Shown: positions 14,788 through 22,209, counted from the first letter of the stretch. The stretch is DNA of 62,941 nt from a virus (IMGVR_UViG_3300030098_002385:1-62941); one strand, 5' to 3'. Program-made: numbers and translations. The notes: generated from the letters alone by a model not told the origin.

Positions 14788-15336
14788 TTAAAATGGTACT
14801 TCTACATCATCACCACCCCCTACACTTGAAAGACTTACAGCATCATCATATCTAGCTCTTTCTTCAGCTGACATAGGTTTGTTGTAACTATCCTTGAAAG
14901 TTATCTTTCTTCCGTGAGGACTGGCAAATTTGTATTCTACCCTTGATTTTATTTCTGGCTTATTGGTGTCTTTGTCTGTAGTCCAATACTCCCTTTTTGC
15001 TAAACACACTTCAACCTTATTGTTTAATATAGAATTACAAGCAATATGTGGGTCTGTGAAATTTATACAACCTGCTGCCGTTAGGAAAGACTTAAATATC
15101 TCTGTTCTAACTCTTGCAGCTGCCTCACTAGTATAGTTGTCTACACCTGTGAATTTTAGAAATGCAATACCAGAGTCATTACCTACCATAAATTCTGTAT
15201 ATGGTGTGCCTTGATGTCCTGGTACCTCATCACTAGTTTTAAACTTTCTAATTTCTACTGTGTGCGCTCCTGCACCTAAGTAATCTGACTTAGTATCAGG
15301 AGTCTTTAATTTGGTTTCATTCAATTTGGGAAACAT
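14788..15336 (-). CDS. Single-stranded-DNA-binding-like protein with SSB-type acidic tail
   Basis: 182 aa. The body is beta-rich with an N-terminal fold like phage SSBs of the DUF669 kind. The C-terminus is Gly-Gly-Gly-Asp-Asp-Val-Glu-Val-Pro-Phe, the acidic Pro-Phe tip that bacterial SSBs use to bind partner proteins. It lies between recombination nucleases and the Sak4-like ATPase, which is the usual partner arrangement. It probably coats single strands during replication and annealing. Confidence 0.72.
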   Translation of the reverse strand: MFPKLNETKLKTPDTKSDYLGAGAHTVEIRKFKTSDEVPGHQGTPYTEFMVGNDSGIAFLKFTGVDNYTSEAAARVRTEIFKSFLTAAGCINFTDPHIACNSILNNKVEVCLAKREYWTTDKDTNKPEIKSRVEYKFASPHGRKITFKDSYNKPMSAEERARYDDAVSLSSVGGGDDVEVPF

Positions 15337-15357
15337 TTTATTCGATTTTAGTTAAAC

Positions 15358-15993
15358 TTATTTATAATATTCTTCACACTTATCTATAACAGTTTTTAAA
15401 CAGTTATCTATGTGCAAACTATCAAACATACCCATAGGACTCTTTGCAGAATCTCTACCCGTAGTGTTTGTTCTAAATCTGTAGCTTACTTCATTATCTG
15501 TTTTTCTTGTATCAGTAAACAAGCACACTACAAACTCTTTCTCAACTCTTTTCTTCCATCTATTACCATCTACTGCAACATAACGCTCTTCAACACCATT
15601 ATCCCCATCATAAACGCTATCTATAGCAGTAAATACAACATACTTATTAGAGTTTTTAGACTTATCAAGTATCTTATCTATCTCTTTGTTGTAATAACTC
15701 CATACATCAAAGCCTTTGTATCTTACATCAGCTTCTCTAAATATGATTTCTATAAGAGAGGTAAAAGATTCTACGATTATAGTATCTACTTTATCACTTG
15801 ACATAGCTTTATCTAAAGCTGCGTGAAACTCTGCCACGCTTTTAATTGGAACGTTCATAAAGTCTTTTGCGTTCCTGAACGGTAACTGTTTTCTTTCAGT
15901 ATTAATAACAGCTGTTCTTTCTGGTTGTAAATTTCGTATTGAACTAGATTTACCTGAACCTGATGGTCCAACAATAATTATATTCGGTTTCAT
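15358..15993 (-). CDS. Sak4-like RecA-fold ATPase (recombinase)
   Basis: 211 aa. The Walker A motif Gly-Pro-Ser-Gly-Ser-Gly-Lys-Ser-Ser lies at residues 8-16, and Asp-Thr-Ile-Ile-Val-Glu-Ser is a Walker B-like strand near residue 75. The length and the neighbouring SSB-like gene fit the Sak4 family, a short RecA core that helps strand annealing. It overlaps the HU-like gene by four bases and shares its message. Confidence 0.78.
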   Translation of the reverse strand: MKPNIIIVGPSGSGKSSSIRNLQPERTAVINTERKQLPFRNAKDFMNVPIKSVAEFHAALDKAMSSDKVDTIIVESFTSLIEIIFREADVRYKGFDVWSYYNKEIDKILDKSKNSNKYVVFTAIDSVYDGDNGVEERYVAVDGNRWKKRVEKEFVVCLFTDTRKTDNEVSYRFRTNTTGRDSAKSPMGMFDSLHIDNCLKTVIDKCEEYYK

Positions 15994-16214
15994 TTGTCTT
16001 TCGTTTTTAAATTAAATAATTCGTTTTTTGTAATCGGTTTTTTCTTTTGCTTAGACTTGACAAATTTAACATAGCCCTTAAACATAAAATTTTTATCACG
16101 CTTAAGATTGTTTTCTATTTCATCAAAAGTTTTGTTAAGAACTTTCTTTACAAGCTCCTTACTAATTTTCAACTTTTTAGATAGCCTTTTTGCTGTGTCG
16201 TCAAACCTAATCAT
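15990..16214 (-). CDS. HU/IHF-like short DNA-binding protein
   Basis: 74 aa. Leu-Lys-Ile-Ser-Lys-Glu-Leu-Val-Lys-Lys-Val-Leu-Asn-Lys-Thr-Phe-Asp-Glu-Ile and Lys-Gly-Tyr-Val-Lys-Phe-Val-Lys fit the helical N-half and first strands of HU/IHF proteins, but the long DNA-wrapping beta arm is missing or replaced by a lysine-rich tail. It may act as a reduced architectural protein. It is the first gene after a clear promoter at 16222-16252. Confidence 0.6.
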   Translation of the reverse strand: MIRFDDTAKRLSKKLKISKELVKKVLNKTFDEIENNLKRDKNFMFKGYVKFVKSKQKKKPITKNELFNLKTKDK

Positions 16215-16221
16215 AGTTGTA

Positions 16222-16252
16222 CAAATCTACTAAATAAATACAAATATACAAA
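16222..16252 (-). promoter_or_regulatory. Host-type promoter: TTTG, 19 bases, TAGATTTG (leftward)
   Basis: On the minus strand TTTG (16252-16249) is followed after exactly 19 bases by TAGATTTG (16229-16222). This fits the Bacteroidota consensus with -33 TTTG and -7 TAnnTTTG at the ideal spacing. The ATG at 16214 is seven bases after the box, so the transcript would have little or no leader. It can drive the recombination operon from 15990 leftward. Confidence 0.72.
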
Positions 16253-16280
16253 AGAAAAAAACAAAATAATTTAGAAGTTA

Positions 16281-17582
16281 TTAAGTGTTGAATGTTGACA
16301 ACTCTTCAAACTTAGTTAGATAGTCTATGAATCTTAAGTACTTACTACCAATACCAATGTTTCTACCTTTAGCAAATATTATCTCAGCCATGCCTTCTAT
16401 ACTATTGCCATTGTCATCAGTCTTAAGTCCATAATATTCAGGTCTATAAACAAATGCTACAACATCTGCAGCTTGTTCTATTTCACCTGATTCTCTTAGG
16501 TCCGCTAGAGTTGGTCTACCTGTTTCTCTTTTACTAACATTTCTAGATAGTTGAGATAAGGCTACTACAGTTATATCTAATTCCTTGGCTATATTCTTTA
16601 ATGCCCTAGCAACTTGAGATACCTCCTGTTCTCTTGTCCTACCGCGCATACTATAAGATATTAATTGAAGATAGTCTACAACGACCATTTCAACTTTTTT
16701 TGCAACAACATATTGCCTTATTCTGTTTAGTAAATATTTTAATGATGTGTTTCTACATTCATCTATATACATATTAAGTTTTTCAAAACCACCTACACTT
16801 TGGTGTATTTTAACTAACTCATCTTCATATATAGTACCTTTAAGTAAATGTTTGTTATTAATATTAGTGTCACCACTTATCATACGCATAAGCATTTGAT
16901 TAACAGACATTTCATAAGAAAATATAACAACAGAATGCCCTATGTGGGCGGCATTAACAGCTACATTTAAAGCAAAACTGGTTTTACCCATAGATGAGGC
17001 ACCACCAATTATAACTAAATCTTGTTTTTGCCAACCACTTGTAAACTTATCAATAGATTCAAAGCCACTAGGTATACCAGTCATACCACTAGAATTCATG
17101 TTTTTTTCTAAATTCTTAAGCATACTGGGCATTTGCTCACCAATAGAAAATAATTCATTGTTATCAACACTACCTATTTTATGAACATTTTGTTCTATAT
17201 AGTCTACTGTATCAAATAAATCTTCATCATTATCTATCTTATCTATAGTTTGCATACAAATCATTTTAAGCTCTTTCTTTCTACTTAACTGATTGAGTAC
17301 CAATATGATAGACTGACAAGTAGAACCATCATAAGCCATTTCTGTGCATTTTTGTGCAACTTCAATGGCTATTGATGTATTTGAAAAGGACATATAAAAA
17401 TCTGTTAAATCTATTTTACCATTATCTTGGTATTGTTTGTCTAACAACTTAAATAATTTTATGTGGTCAGAGTTCTCAAATAGTGAGTGACTTAACAAAG
17501 AGTGATTATTATAATAATTTTCTGGATTGTTGATTAACTTACCAAGCAATATCCTTTCTAATTCTAATCTGTTAGAGTTCAT
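16281..17582 (-). CDS. dnaB: Replicative DNA helicase, DnaB family
   Basis: 433 aa, the usual DnaB length. An N-terminal domain (about 1-150) precedes a RecA-type motor with Walker A Gly-Gly-Ala-Ser-Ser-Met-Gly-Lys-Thr-Ser, the Walker B/H2 strand Met-Val-Val-Val-Asp-Tyr-Leu-Gln-Leu-Ile, the motif H3 Ala-Leu-Ser-Gln-Leu-Ser-Arg and the final Asp-Leu-Arg-Glu-Ser-Gly-Glu-Ile-Glu-Gln-Ala-Ala-Asp. It unwinds DNA ahead of a polymerase. No phage polymerase or primase is seen, so it must work with host enzymes. It overlaps the upstream gene by four bases. Confidence 0.95.
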   Translation of the reverse strand: MNSNRLELERILLGKLINNPENYYNNHSLLSHSLFENSDHIKLFKLLDKQYQDNGKIDLTDFYMSFSNTSIAIEVAQKCTEMAYDGSTCQSIILVLNQLSRKKELKMICMQTIDKIDNDEDLFDTVDYIEQNVHKIGSVDNNELFSIGEQMPSMLKNLEKNMNSSGMTGIPSGFESIDKFTSGWQKQDLVIIGGASSMGKTSFALNVAVNAAHIGHSVVIFSYEMSVNQMLMRMISGDTNINNKHLLKGTIYEDELVKIHQSVGGFEKLNMYIDECRNTSLKYLLNRIRQYVVAKKVEMVVVDYLQLISYSMRGRTREQEVSQVARALKNIAKELDITVVALSQLSRNVSKRETGRPTLADLRESGEIEQAADVVAFVYRPEYYGLKTDDNGNSIEGMAEIIFAKGRNIGIGSKYLRFIDYLTKFEELSTFNT

Positions 17583-17770
17583 AGTCCCAAAGCTTTATTT
17601 TTAATACTTATTTTGAACTCTAAATATTTTATGTATTTAATCATATGTTTTATATAAAACTGGTCATCTTGTTTTAACTCTTCCATTCTAAAGTTTTCAA
17701 AATATTCTATAGCATTAAAAGTTTCTATAGAATTTACTATTATTGCTTTATCTAATTTATCTTTCATCAT
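17579..17770 (-). CDS. Small hypothetical protein upstream of DnaB
   Basis: 63 aa from the Met-Met pair at 17770 (either Met may start). It is helical, rich in Lys, Ile and Phe, with no known motif, and overlaps both the loader-like gene and dnaB. The position suggests an accessory to helicase loading, but this is only context. Confidence 0.58.
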   Translation of the reverse strand: MMKDKLDKAIIVNSIETFNAIEYFENFRMEELKQDDQFYIKHMIKYIKYLEFKISIKNKALGL

Positions 17771-18062
17771 AATTTTTGTATTTAGGTTTAACATATACTG
17801 AATTGTTTAATGTTTCTTTTATATTTGGAACCTCATCTTCCCATCTTTCGTGTTTAAGCCACCTAATAGGGTGAGGAAATTCAGGACAAAAAACATTATT
17901 TGCATTACATATATCCTTATATTTCTTTTGCTTGTCTAAAGCAACCATCATAATAGTATATAATTCAGGAGAAGGTTTTAGTTTTTTCCAATACTCTTTG
18001 CATTGTTTTTTACCCACCTTCTTAGGGTATTTTTTCCAAAAATAATCAAATAACTTTTTCAT
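17757..18062 (-). CDS. Helicase-loader / replisome-organiser C-terminal-like protein
   Basis: 101 aa. Tyr-Phe-Trp-Lys-Lys-Tyr-Pro-Lys-Lys-Val-Gly-Lys-Lys-Gln-Cys and Pro-His-Pro-Ile-Arg-Trp-Leu-Lys-His-Glu-Arg-Trp-Glu-Asp-Glu make up a short module that recurs at the end of phage replication initiators and loaders. It stands alone here, next to dnaB. It probably links helicase to DNA or the host replisome. It overlaps its neighbours by 4 and 14 bases. Confidence 0.65.
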   Translation of the reverse strand: MKKLFDYFWKKYPKKVGKKQCKEYWKKLKPSPELYTIMMVALDKQKKYKDICNANNVFCPEFPHPIRWLKHERWEDEVPNIKETLNNSVYVKPKYKNYDER

Positions 18063-18229
18063 AATTTGTTATATATTTTATCTACTATTTTTCTCATGGT
18101 ATTATATCTTTTTTTATCACTATAATACATTGACATTTCATCAGCTGGTGTACTTATAGAGGTATCTATTAAAGTACTTAATTGTATAGCTTGATTACGA
18201 GTTAATTTAATTGTTATTGTTTTTTTCAT
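18059..18229 (-). CDS. Small 56-aa protein in the replication operon
   Basis: The frame starts with ATG at 18229 and its TGA overlaps the next ATG as ATGA, which supports its reality. The product starts Met-Lys-Lys-Thr-Ile-Thr-Ile-Lys-Leu-Thr-Arg and has Tyr-Tyr-Ser-Asp-Lys-Lys-Arg-Tyr near the C-terminus. It is basic and helical. The function is unknown. Confidence 0.62.
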   Translation of the reverse strand: MKKTITIKLTRNQAIQLSTLIDTSISTPADEMSMYYSDKKRYNTMRKIVDKIYNKL

Positions 18230-18231
18230 AA

Positions 18232-18468
18232 TTAATCATATTTTAATTTCATTGAATCTAGTTGAGCGCCTAATTCCATAACTTCTAACTCAAGTTGTTG
18301 TGCATAGTTATATTCAATAGATTCATGTAAACGTTCTATAAATAATTTTTGATTGTTATTTTGTTCCTGTAATGATTCTACAAGAAGAGATTTTTGACCA
18401 AGTTTAGTCAAAGTTATTAATAGACACACGCCTACTAATACAATAGATACTAGTATAATATTTTTCAT
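18232..18468 (-). CDS. Single-helix membrane protein with coiled coil
   Basis: 78 aa starting at ATG 18468; a longer frame extends through the promoter-like motif and is rejected. Residues about 2-20 (Asn-Ile-Ile-Leu-Val-Ser-Ile-Val-Leu-Val-Gly-Val) are a membrane helix; the rest is a leucine-heptad coiled coil rich in Gln, Glu and Leu. It resembles small inner-membrane anchors or spanin-like proteins, yet it heads the replication operon and may tether the replisome or regulate the host envelope. A TTCACTATCAT motif lies 53 bases upstream. Confidence 0.6.
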   Translation of the reverse strand: MKNIILVSIVLVGVCLLITLTKLGQKSLLVESLQEQNNNQKLFIERLHESIEYNYAQQLELEVMELGAQLDSMKLKYD

Positions 18469-18521
18469 GGTATGTAAATTTAAGTAAATAATTGTTAATA
18501 ATAAAATAAAGTTTTTAACAT

Positions 18522-18532
18522 ATGATAGTGAA
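18522..18532 (-). promoter_or_regulatory. TTCACTATCAT early motif, copy A (leftward)
   Basis: The minus strand reads TTCACTATCAT, an exact match to copies B and D. It lies in the 164-base non-coding gap and 53 bases before the ATG at 18468. It is followed by an AT-rich leader. I propose it as a phage-specific early promoter for the replication operon. Confidence 0.5.
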
Positions 18533-18548
18533 CAACAAAATAAAATAA

Positions 18549-18617
18549 AAAGGTGTGTGTTACCGAACACTATGAGTAACTAAGTTAACAGGACATTTAA
18601 CTTATACACACACCTTT
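18549..18617 (-). ncRNA. Structured RNA with a three-way junction, possible ncRNA or elaborate terminator
   Basis: On the minus strand a closing stem AAAGGTGTGT/ACACACCTTT (10 bp, up to 12 if one arm opens) encloses two arms: TAAGTTAA-8 nt-TTAACTTA and GTTAC-12 nt-GTAAC. The tail is TTATTTTATTTT. It follows the amidoligase stop at 18633 and precedes the leader of the replication operon. It is at least an intrinsic terminator. The perfect two-arm junction suggests a stable RNA. No tRNA features (TTCRA loop, CCA end) are seen. Confidence 0.55.
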
Positions 18618-18632
18618 CTAATTGAGCAGCGA

Positions 18633-19991
18633 TTAATCCTGCTTAAGGAACTTGTCTTTCCTCTTATTTATATATTCTAATAAGAACATACCGTCCTTAC
18701 CAAGACCTTCTGAGACTATGTCACGCAGAGTTACTCCACCTGATACTTCGTGTGGACGATGTCCATTTATCCACGCATTGTAAGATTCTATAATTTGTCT
18801 TGAATTATTTTCTACATACCTTACAAAGCACATACATATTAAAACCCAATTATAGATTTTCTCAAAGTCTTTTGAGCCACTATGACATCTAAATTCTATA
18901 GTGTCAGGACCAGTCTTTTCATAACTACAGTTGTTAAGGTTTAACCATTTATATCTAGAGGAACAATACCTACCGTATGGATGGTGACCTTTCTTGTTGT
19001 TACGAGAATCGAAATTAGAATCTTCTGCGTATACATATTCAGATAGAAGTTTAAGCATTCTTTTGTAAGTCCTTGGATACAACCTTTTGTTAACAGTTCT
19101 TAACTGATAAAACTTGTTAGGTATCTTTAGACAATAACTACTTTTACTTCTTGACTTGGGTAGCATAGAGAATATTTCATTTTCAAGCATGCTACCAAGC
19201 ATAATAGATAGTATACTAAATCTTCTATTGAAGTTAGCGCCACCTATGTGAACATGTATACCACAAGTAGAGTCCACGGTACAACCTGAGTCAGATATAC
19301 TTTTACATATATCCTGAAGTTGATTAACACCACTGTTACCTTTTAGGCAACCTGTAACATACTCCTTACCATCAATACTACCATCATGCACAGCTTTAAG
19401 GTTCAAATCTTTATTAAAATCCATATAACCATCGCATGTTTCTATTTCCACGCCAAAGGTGTACGGCATACCAAAGGTTTTATGAAGCTTTTTTTCATTC
19501 GTACCATTCCAAGTGTTATCCCATTCTGCACCGCCATCTCCATCTTCATCCTCATCCCAATCATCTTCGTGTATCCAATCTTCTCTGGCGTCTGAATATA
19601 TATAACCCATACGTTCTGCAATATATTCGGTCATAAAATACACATCATTATTGCTAGAGTATGAATAGTCAGCTCTTTCAGAAAACCAACCTTCTGAGCC
19701 TCGTTCATAGTAACCCCAAAGCATATTGTCAGTGAATCTATACACCTCATCATAGTGGTCAAACTCAATCTCAAAATCAGAATATTCATCTTCAGGGTAA
19801 TATTCCCCATTACAATCACAATATATAACTTCATCCTCATGCATCCAAAGACTGTCACAGTCACTACTAAGCATTACATAATCATCTTTATCTTTGTGAA
19901 CAAATCCACCGTTGTATAATTCATAACACTCATCTGCTGGATACCAATCACCACATACACATTCTTGCAATTCTTCTTTAATAGTACTCAT
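18633..19991 (-). CDS. Amidoligase with N-terminal cysteine-repeat domain
   Basis: 452 aa. Residues about 10-70 contain two Cys-x-Cys-(Gly/Asn)-x-x-Tyr-Pro-x-Asp-Glu units that probably bind zinc. From about 177 the amidoligase_2 core begins: Thr-Phe-Gly-Val-Glu-Ile-Glu-Thr, then Val-His-Asp-Gly-Ser-Ile, Cys-Gly-Ile-His-Val-His-Ile-Gly (243-250) and Thr-Ile-Glu-Phe-Arg. Its acidic and basic residues form the ATP/metal site of glutamine-synthetase-fold amide-bond-forming enzymes. With the glutamine amidotransferase just upstream (14-base overlap), it could form an amide on a small molecule, peptide or wall component. The substrate is unknown. The region between 70 and 160 is extremely rich in Asp, Glu, Tyr and Trp. 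Confidence 0.85.
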   Translation of the reverse strand: MSTIKEELQECVCGDWYPADECYELYNGGFVHKDKDDYVMLSSDCDSLWMHEDEVIYCDCNGEYYPEDEYSDFEIEFDHYDEVYRFTDNMLWGYYERGSEGWFSERADYSYSSNNDVYFMTEYIAERMGYIYSDAREDWIHEDDWDEDEDGDGGAEWDNTWNGTNEKKLHKTFGMPYTFGVEIETCDGYMDFNKDLNLKAVHDGSIDGKEYVTGCLKGNSGVNQLQDICKSISDSGCTVDSTCGIHVHIGGANFNRRFSILSIMLGSMLENEIFSMLPKSRSKSSYCLKIPNKFYQLRTVNKRLYPRTYKRMLKLLSEYVYAEDSNFDSRNNKKGHHPYGRYCSSRYKWLNLNNCSYEKTGPDTIEFRCHSGSKDFEKIYNWVLICMCFVRYVENNSRQIIESYNAWINGHRPHEVSGGVTLRDIVSEGLGKDGMFLLEYINKRKDKFLKQD

Positions 19992-20880
19992 AAGCCATAG
20001 TGTTTAAATAGTTATACAATTCCATTAATTTTGTAGATTCTTCATCACTAAATCTATCAGTGCAATACAAATCGTGAACAAAGCTTGCGTGTTCATTGAT
20101 TTCGTCAAAATGTTCTTTGTCTAAATCATCATCATCTTCAAAGTGATAGTTATCGTATCTAAGTGAGTTGTTGTAATAGTTATAACTCTTACTAGAACCA
20201 TAACTTCTCCAATCAGTATTTATAGAAACTTCAGATTCAATAGGCTTGTGTTTGATTTTTCTTGTGTTAACAATTTTACCATCCTCAAGCGTATATAACA
20301 CATTTTCAGTGACTTCCACTATTTTACAGCCTTTACCACCAATAGTTTTTAGACCTTCTTTCAAAGAGCTGATGTATATACCATCTTCTGTTTTTACATA
20401 ATACAATGGGTTGTCTCTACGATACATATACAATTTATTGTCACCTTTTGTAAACAATACATTCTTTGCACCACCAAATAATCCTAAGTTGTTATCATCT
20501 TTTGTCTGTGAAAGAACTTTGAATATCATTTGAGAGTCAACGGTAGTTTTCTTGATGTTAAACTTCTTACCCACTTCTTTATAGTTTGATAGAACACCAT
20601 TGTGAGCGCCTATAATATTACCATATTGATAAGGGTGAGCGTTCTCAACAGTGTGTTCACCGTGAGTTGCATACCTTGTATGTCCAATAAGAACACTACC
20701 TGTTGTACTTGTTTTAAGCATAGGTAATATATTCATAGACTCTTCAACAGTCTTGTATATTTTACCATTTGCAAGTAACCCTGTAGAGTGCCCACCTCTA
20801 CTATCGTTATCTGCTAATAAATGTAAAGCTTTGAACACACTAGTGTTAGCCTTACCATTAAATCCTACTAATCCACACAT
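19978..20880 (-). CDS. Class II glutamine amidotransferase (Ntn-type)
   Basis: 300 aa. It begins Met-Cys-Gly-Leu-Val-Gly-Phe, so Cys 2 becomes the N-terminal nucleophile after Met removal. His-Thr-Arg-Tyr-Ala-Thr-His-Gly, Ala-His-Asn-Gly and Val-Asp-Ser-Gln are the glutamine-binding and oxyanion motifs. It releases ammonia from glutamine for a partner, most likely the amidoligase next door, whose gene it overlaps by 14 bases. The C-terminal 90 residues are Asp/Tyr/Ser-rich and not part of the known domain. Confidence 0.88.
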   Translation of the reverse strand: MCGLVGFNGKANTSVFKALHLLADNDSRGGHSTGLLANGKIYKTVEESMNILPMLKTSTTGSVLIGHTRYATHGEHTVENAHPYQYGNIIGAHNGVLSNYKEVGKKFNIKKTTVDSQMIFKVLSQTKDDNNLGLFGGAKNVLFTKGDNKLYMYRRDNPLYYVKTEDGIYISSLKEGLKTIGGKGCKIVEVTENVLYTLEDGKIVNTRKIKHKPIESEVSINTDWRSYGSSKSYNYYNNSLRYDNYHFEDDDDLDKEHFDEINEHASFVHDLYCTDRFSDEESTKLMELYNYLNTMAYEYY

Positions 20881-21062
20881 TTTTTATATAATTTTTTAGT
20901 TAATAATTTTTCATCAGCAAAAGACTCTCCTTTACTGGTAACTTGATATGACACATCATCAGAGCAATGAAAGTAAAACCACTCAGGCTCCTCTAATATA
21001 TCATAGTAATCTTCAATAGCTTCCCAAGGAATACCATTGCGCATTTCATCATTTATTTTCAT
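20868..21062 (-). CDS. Small acidic protein of the amidoligase operon
   Basis: 64 aa. Trp-Glu-Ala-Ile-Glu-Asp-Tyr-Tyr-Asp-Ile-Leu-Glu-Glu-Pro and Phe-Tyr-Phe-His-Cys-Ser-Asp-Asp are visible; there is no known domain. It overlaps its neighbours by 13 and 14 bases, so it is translationally linked with the amidotransferase and a 178-aa protein. It could be an acceptor, carrier or regulator for the ligase; this is inference from coupling alone. Confidence 0.65.
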   Translation of the reverse strand: MKINDEMRNGIPWEAIEDYYDILEEPEWFYFHCSDDVSYQVTSKGESFADEKLLTKKLYKKCVD

Positions 21063-21585
21063 CTATATTATCTTTTAATATTTTTTTTGTAGCTTTTTTC
21101 ACAGCTTCTTCTTCAGCTATACGCCTTGAAAGCTCTCCATTAACTTTTGTTTGTATAGTAGTTAAGAAGTTTCTATGTACATCAGTTATATAATATTCAA
21201 GCGTATCTATTAAATTAAGAACAACCTCTTCTATTCTTCTATTTCTATCCCAACTATTAAAGTTTTTTATTAAAAGAGAGGCATAAATAGGAGAATTAGA
21301 TGTACAGTCTTTTAGGTTGGCTTTTATTGGAGGTGTTTCAACACCTTCTACAAAAGTTTTAAACAATTTATATATTTCATAACATTCAACATGAGCAGTA
21401 CCTGTAATAGTTTTAGGTCTATAGTTTTTATCAATAACTACAGCTTTATTATTAGCTAAGTCTTCAATTTGATATATAGTTTCTTGTACATCTTTTTCTT
21501 GGTACATAGAGCTACTGTCTATAGTTTTTCTGTATTCTTTTAAAGCTTCTATAAGAGTAGCGTGTCGTAATTCTTCTTTTGACAT
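21049..21585 (-). CDS. First gene of the amidoligase operon, helical protein of unknown function
   Basis: 178 aa, strongly helical, charged, with no cysteine motif or membrane helix. Glu-Glu-Leu-Arg-His-Ala-Thr-Leu-Ile-Glu-Ala-Leu-Lys-Glu-Tyr opens the protein, and the end is a Lys/Glu coiled stretch. I do not recognise it. It leads a four-gene set with overlaps of 13-14 bases. The leader is an AT-rich repeat of TTTAAAATT units. Confidence 0.65.
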   Translation of the reverse strand: MSKEELRHATLIEALKEYRKTIDSSSMYQEKDVQETIYQIEDLANNKAVVIDKNYRPKTITGTAHVECYEIYKLFKTFVEGVETPPIKANLKDCTSNSPIYASLLIKNFNSWDRNRRIEEVVLNLIDTLEYYITDVHRNFLTTIQTKVNGELSRRIAEEEAVKKATKKILKDNIDENK

Positions 21586-21618
21586 AATTTTAAATTTTAA
21601 ATTTTAATAATAAGTTAA

Positions 21619-21696
21619 CTAACAACCTAAGAACATAAAGATTAATACAAGTAATCCAAATGCCACGAAGGAGGCTTCAATAATATTCATTTCCAT
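21619..21696 (-). CDS. Possible 25-aa membrane micro-protein
   Basis: ATG at 21696 to TAG at 21619 encodes one hydrophobic helix (Ala-Ser-Phe-Val-Ala-Phe-Gly-Leu-Leu-Val-Leu-Ile-Phe-Met-Phe-Leu-Gly-Cys). It lies between a terminator-like hairpin and the amidoligase operon. Its size makes it uncertain, but small membrane peptides are frequent in phage early regions. Confidence 0.35.
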   Translation of the reverse strand: MEMNIIEASFVAFGLLVLIFMFLGC

Positions 21697-21717
21697 TCTA
21701 TAAAGTTTTAAGTAAAA

Positions 21718-21737
21718 AGGGGTAGATAAGTACCCCT
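21718..21737 (-). terminator. Hairpin terminator, leftward
   Basis: AGGGGTA (21718-21724) and TACCCCT (21731-21737) form a 7-bp stem with a six-base loop. On the minus strand it is followed by TTTTTACTT. It is a compact intrinsic terminator for whatever is transcribed through 21812-21986. Confidence 0.62.
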
Positions 21738-21811
21738 AATAATTATGTGTAAAAACTGACTGTTAAGTCACCATACTTACCTATGGCTCGCTATGAACGT
21801 TTAATAATAAA

Positions 21812-21890
21812 AGAGAGGCTCTCACGTGCTTAGCTGCAGCTTACACGTACGTCTGAGTGAATAACCGCTACTTACGACGAGCACCTCTCT
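21812..21890 (-). ncRNA. Second three-way-junction structured RNA
   Basis: Minus-strand closing stem AGAGAGG/CCTCTCT (7 bp) continues as CTC/GAG past a two-base bulge. Inside are two arms: CGTC...GACG, holding a GTAAGTA/TATTCAC stem with one mismatch and one G-U pair; and ACGTG...CACGT, holding the self-complementary AGCTGCAGCT. The tail is TTTATTATT. No open reading frame fits. The layout resembles the element at 18549-18617 although the sequences differ. It is a candidate small RNA. Confidence 0.5.
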
Positions 21891-21900
21891 AAAAAGTTTA

Positions 21901-21986
21901 ATAAGGAATTGGCTACAGGCTAGTATTATGAAATATTAACCTGACTAACAAAAAAAATGAACCAACCTGTAACCTAATATCCTTAT
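21901..21986 (-). other. Long stem-loop after the 21988 gene
   Basis: ATAAGGA (21901-21907) pairs with TCCTTAT (21980-21986). GGCTACAGG (21911-21919) pairs with CCTGTAACC (21966-21974) with one G-U pair on the minus strand. An inner arm GTTAG/CTAGC is possible. It starts right after the stop of the 21988 gene and may end or stabilise its message. Confidence 0.5.
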
Positions 21987-21987
21987 C

Positions 21988-22209
21988 TTATACTAATTCG
22001 TATGACGCTACTGAGTACACGTGCATACCTTCTTCAATAAGACGTTCTTCGTCTATTGATAATCTGTCTAATATTGATTGTAACGCAAGAATAGCGTCAT
22101 GAGCGTTTAGATATAATTTATTGTCTAATATTTTATCGTCTTTCATATCATCATCTATACTTATTCTGTACAAATGATTAGTAAATTGTATAGCAAATAC
22201 TGTATTCAT
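21988..22209 (-). CDS. Small early protein
   Basis: 73 aa from ATG 22209 (a longer frame upstream runs into the leader and is rejected). The sequence has Asp-Asp-Asp-Met-Lys-Asp-Asp and two amphipathic helices (Ala-Ile-Leu-Ala-Leu-Gln-Ser-Ile-Leu-Asp-Arg-Leu). It is acidic, with no known motif. The gene has its own TTCACTATCAT motif 80 bases upstream and a long stem-loop directly after it, so it looks like a single-gene transcription unit. A host-takeover role is possible. Confidence 0.6.
   Translation of the reverse strand: MNTVFAIQFTNHLYRISIDDDMKDDKILDNKLYLNAHDAILALQSILDRLSIDEERLIEEGMHVYSVASYELV

Noticed and set aside
21812-21890. tRNA gene with a 7-bp acceptor-like stem
   Set aside because: No T-loop TTCRA, no anticodon arm of the right size and no CCA-compatible end. 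The arms fit a three-way junction but not a cloverleaf.
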